Assembly (NCBI GenBank): GCA_016699835.1
Contig: CP064987.1
Span: 2,542,001-2,606,000 of the forward strand
Source of the DNA: Phycisphaerales bacterium
Lineage (GTDB): Bacteria > Planctomycetota > Phycisphaerae > Phycisphaerales > UBA1924
Direction: 5' to 3'
DNA: 64,000 nucleotides
Made by a program: the position numbers and the translations under genes. Numbering within the stretch: position 1 is the stretch's first letter; each line of letters opens with the position of its first letter. The notes beneath the pieces were generated by a model, which saw nothing but the letters and a program-made list of their open reading frames with translations, had not been told where the DNA came from and ran no database searches. Below, piece after piece: positions 61,869 through 64,000 of the stretch.

Positions 61869-64000
61869 CTAGCACCCCGCGTTGAACTCTCCGAGGAAGT
61901 AGAGCAAATCGTCGATCGTCACGCCGCCGTCGGGTGTGCCCGTTCCAGTGCCGTCGTCAAAGTCGGCATCAATCGAGCCCATGTTGTAGATCCCGAGGTA
62001 GTACAGCAGGTCGTCGATGGTGACGCCCGCGTCGAGGGTTCCCGTGCCGCTGCCGTCGTCGACATCGGCCGGGCAGCACGAGGCGCTCATGGTGCTGACC
62101 GCCGTCGTCGAGAGGCCCTGCGCGTCGGTCACGGTGAGGCGGAACTCATAGAAGTATGTCTCCGGTTCGCAGCCGATCGGTGTGAACGTCGCGGACTGCG
62201 AGCAGCCGACCATCGGTGGGTCCGGGTGGGTGTGCGTGTTGTGGTGCAGGATCAGTTGCCACGAGCACGTCGTCTGCCCGGGGGTCTCGGCGTCAGAGAC
62301 GTTTGCGGTCATCGGCACCGTCACGTCTGGGAAACGCATGGTGTAATACGACCCATCGAGGGGTGAGGTGATCGTCACGCTCGGCGGCGTGTTGTTCCCG
62401 AAGACCTTGACCGTCTTGGTGACGGCGTTCGATGCCGTGTCTGTCACGGTCACGCTCGCCGTGAATGTCGTCGGTGTGCCGGGTGAGCCGGCGTAGGTGT
62501 GCGAGGGGTTCGGGTTGGTCGAGGTCGGCGAGCCGTCGCCAAAGTCCCACAGATACGTCAGCGGCTGGCTCTCGGGGTCGAAGGTCCCCGCGGTCGAGAA
62601 CTGCACGTTGAGCGGGAGCGGGCCGAAGTTCGGCGTGGCCGAGGCCTGCACAACGGGGAGACCGTCGCCGCCGTACGAGATCCTGTGCAACTCCGAGACG
62701 CCCTCGAAGTTGAAACTGACGTAGTACATCGTGCCGTCCACGGGGTTCACCGCCATAGAGACCGGTCCCATCGCGTTCTCGAACTCGCGGACCTCGGTGA
62801 TGTTGTAGTTCGCATCGAAGACGATGTTGCGGATCCAGTTCGCGGCATAGTCCATGATGAAGAGTGTGTCGTGGTACTCCTCGGGGAAGTTCTCGCCGTG
62901 GTACCAGGCACCCGCGCCGGCGGCGTAGCCGAAGAAGTCGTTCCCGGTCGTCGGGCAACCCGGCGTGCCGAGGCGCGACGCCGTGGGTTGGCCCGAAACG
63001 TCGTAGGTGGGGACGTACGCGCCAAAGCCATGGCTCCACATGATGGCGGCTCGCCGATGCTTGTGGCGCGGAATCGACGCGGGCACGACCTCGAGCACGT
63101 TGCACGGGTTCGGCCAGATGGGCGCGGTCTGGGTGTCGGGCGCGAGTAGCGCCTGGAAGTTGAAGAATGTATCGCACGTCGGCGGCGAGGCCAGCGGATT
63201 CGGCGCGTCCATGTTGGGGGCGTACGTGCTCCCGTTGTTGTACAGGGGTTGCAGATCGAAGCCCTCATAGATCGGCCAGCCGAAGTTCTGGGCCGCCGCT
63301 GTGCAGACGTTGAGTTCCTCCCAGTCGTTCCACCCAACGTCGCCCGAGATCAAGACGCCGGGGAAGTTGTCTCCGGGATGGCTGTGTCCCGTGCCCGGGA
63401 CGAGGACGAGTCGATACGGATTGCGCAGGCCCATCGCCCAGACGCGTGACCGGGGCGCGCGGGGCTGGGCGGCGTCATAGAACGGATTGTCGGGAAGCCC
63501 GTCGCCCGTGGCGGGATCAAGGCGGAGGATCTTGCCGCAGAGCGAATCGACGAGTTGAGAGCGGTACGCGCCGACGTCCTCCTTGGGCTGGCAGATGCCG
63601 TCGGCCATGAAGTTGTAGATCGTGCCCGGAACGTCGCCGCCGGCATCCTGGATCACGAAACTCGCGGCGTCACCGGTCGTCACGATCATCGACCCGTCGT
63701 CGCCGAACAGGATCGTTCCCACGCCGTGCGACTCGTTCACGACCGGGATGCCGGTCGTGATCGTCTCGCCAACGAGGATCGTGCGCGAGCCGGGAACGAC
63801 GGTCGTGTAGTTCGTCGCGGCGTCGGCGGTGTATCGCGTGATGCGCCCGATGCTGTCGAACGAGGTGAGCGAGACGGCGGGGTTGTACTCTGGCTCGTTG
63901 AGGAACTCGAGGTAGTACCAGTCCACGACATAGAGCAGATAGATGTAGTGGTTGGTGTCGTAGTTCGGATCGAGCGCGAACCCGAGCAGGCCGTAGTCAC
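61869..64000 (-). CDS. PQQ-type sugar dehydrogenase-like protein with PKD domain and GC-type dockerin tail, cut by window edge
   Basis: The minus-strand frame is open to the window end (first whole codon 63996-63998), so the start lies outside. The visible 710 residues have a glucose/sorbosone dehydrogenase-type beta-propeller: DYGLLGFALDPNY, then GTILFGDDGSMIVTTGDA, CGKILRLDPATGDGLPDNPFY, RVWAMGLRNPYRL, and GDVGWNDWEELNV. A PKD domain follows (TYLWDFGDGSPTSTNPNPSHTY), then a beta domain and a tandem dockerin pair ending NAGC. PQQ binding is not shown. The role is likely an exported carbohydrate-active or redox protein. Confidence 0.88.
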   Translation of the reverse strand, partial: DYGLLGFALDPNYDTNHYIYLLYVVDWYYLEFLNEPEYNPAVSLTSFDSIGRITRYTADAATNYTTVVPGSRTILVGETITTGIPVVNESHGVGTILFGDDGSMIVTTGDAASFVIQDAGGDVPGTIYNFMADGICQPKEDVGAYRSQLVDSLCGKILRLDPATGDGLPDNPFYDAAQPRAPRSRVWAMGLRNPYRLVLVPGTGHSHPGDNFPGVLISGDVGWNDWEELNVCTAAAQNFGWPIYEGFDLQPLYNNGSTYAPNMDAPNPLASPPTCDTFFNFQALLAPDTQTAPIWPNPCNVLEVVPASIPRHKHRRAAIMWSHGFGAYVPTYDVSGQPTASRLGTPGCPTTGNDFFGYAAGAGAWYHGENFPEEYHDTLFIMDYAANWIRNIVFDANYNITEVREFENAMGPVSMAVNPVDGTMYYVSFNFEGVSELHRISYGGDGLPVVQASATPNFGPLPLNVQFSTAGTFDPESQPLTYLWDFGDGSPTSTNPNPSHTYAGSPGTPTTFTASVTVTDTASNAVTKTVKVFGNNTPPSVTITSPLDGSYYTMRFPDVTVPMTANVSDAETPGQTTCSWQLILHHNTHTHPDPPMVGCSQSATFTPIGCEPETYFYEFRLTVTDAQGLSTTAVSTMSASCCPADVDDGSGTGTLDAGVTIDDLLYYLGIYNMGSIDADFDDGTGTGTPDGGVTIDDLLYFLGEFNAGC

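Overview
The window is a GC-rich bacterial chromosome segment that fits a planctomycete, most probably of the class Phycisphaerae. Signs of this are four secreted proteins ending in a tandem calcium-dockerin-like tail that closes in Gly-Cys (the type I recall from NCBI as GC-type dockerin), a PEP-CTERM-like C-terminus, a fibro-slime protein, a prepilin-like protein, repeated CPxC zinc-ribbon membrane proteins, and BamD-like, LptE-like and lipoprotein genes that imply an outer membrane. This placement is an inference from protein style; no rRNA is present.

Layout. 1-3.4 kb: start of a membrane coiled-coil protein, a receiver-like protein and a groES / small ORF / groEL cluster. 3.4-7.9 kb: membrane and secreted proteins, a CusF-like lipoprotein, and a BamD-like / LptE-like pair. 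8-14.6 kb: ftsH, a DUF218 gene, a TPR protein and a fibro-slime gene; ftsH and the DUF218 gene carry frameshifts and the fibro-slime gene an in-frame amber codon. 14.8-22.2 kb (minus strand): a tightly packed operon (glycosyltransferase, GHQP-motif protein, ABC substrate-binding lipoprotein, argS), an unknown gene and an orphan MalK/UgpC-type ATPase. 22.4-30.7 kb: a small protein, an exported endonuclease/exonuclease/phosphatase-family lipoprotein and an AddAB-like helicase-nuclease pair. 30.8-41.3 kb: two dockerin-tailed proteins, asnS, a prepilin-like protein, a parS-like site, an SPFH protein and a PEP-CTERM-like protein. 41.3-42.4 kb: a repeat-rich gap with a 21-bp minisatellite. 42.4-50 kb: a degenerate DksA-family gene next to lspA, tRNA-Arg(UCU), and a run of uncharacterised membrane proteins. 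50.2-54.8 kb: icd, small zinc proteins, two frame-broken small genes and a MmgE/PrpD gene. 54.8-57.9 kb: a phospholipid gene cluster (membrane protein, CDP-alcohol phosphatidyltransferase, CdsA, PlsC). 57.9-64 kb: a Ca2+/cation antiporter, lepA, and two more dockerin-tailed proteins, the last running off the window.

The genes fall into envelope building and export (BamD-like, LptE-like, LspA, lipoproteins, dockerin and PEP-CTERM sorting, phospholipid synthesis), protein quality control (GroES/EL, FtsH, SPFH), translation (ArgS, AsnS, LepA, tRNA-Arg) and DNA repair (AddAB-like).

Two things stand out. First, a parS-like palindrome at 38009-38024. Second, a clear excess of single-base disruptions: ftsH, the DUF218 gene, a SEC-C gene (twice), a small membrane protein gene and the T-loop of the tRNA each differ by one base from an intact form, and a fibro-slime gene has an in-frame stop. 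Several lie in short homopolymers, so sequencing or assembly error is as likely as real decay, and raw reads should be checked before any biological reading.
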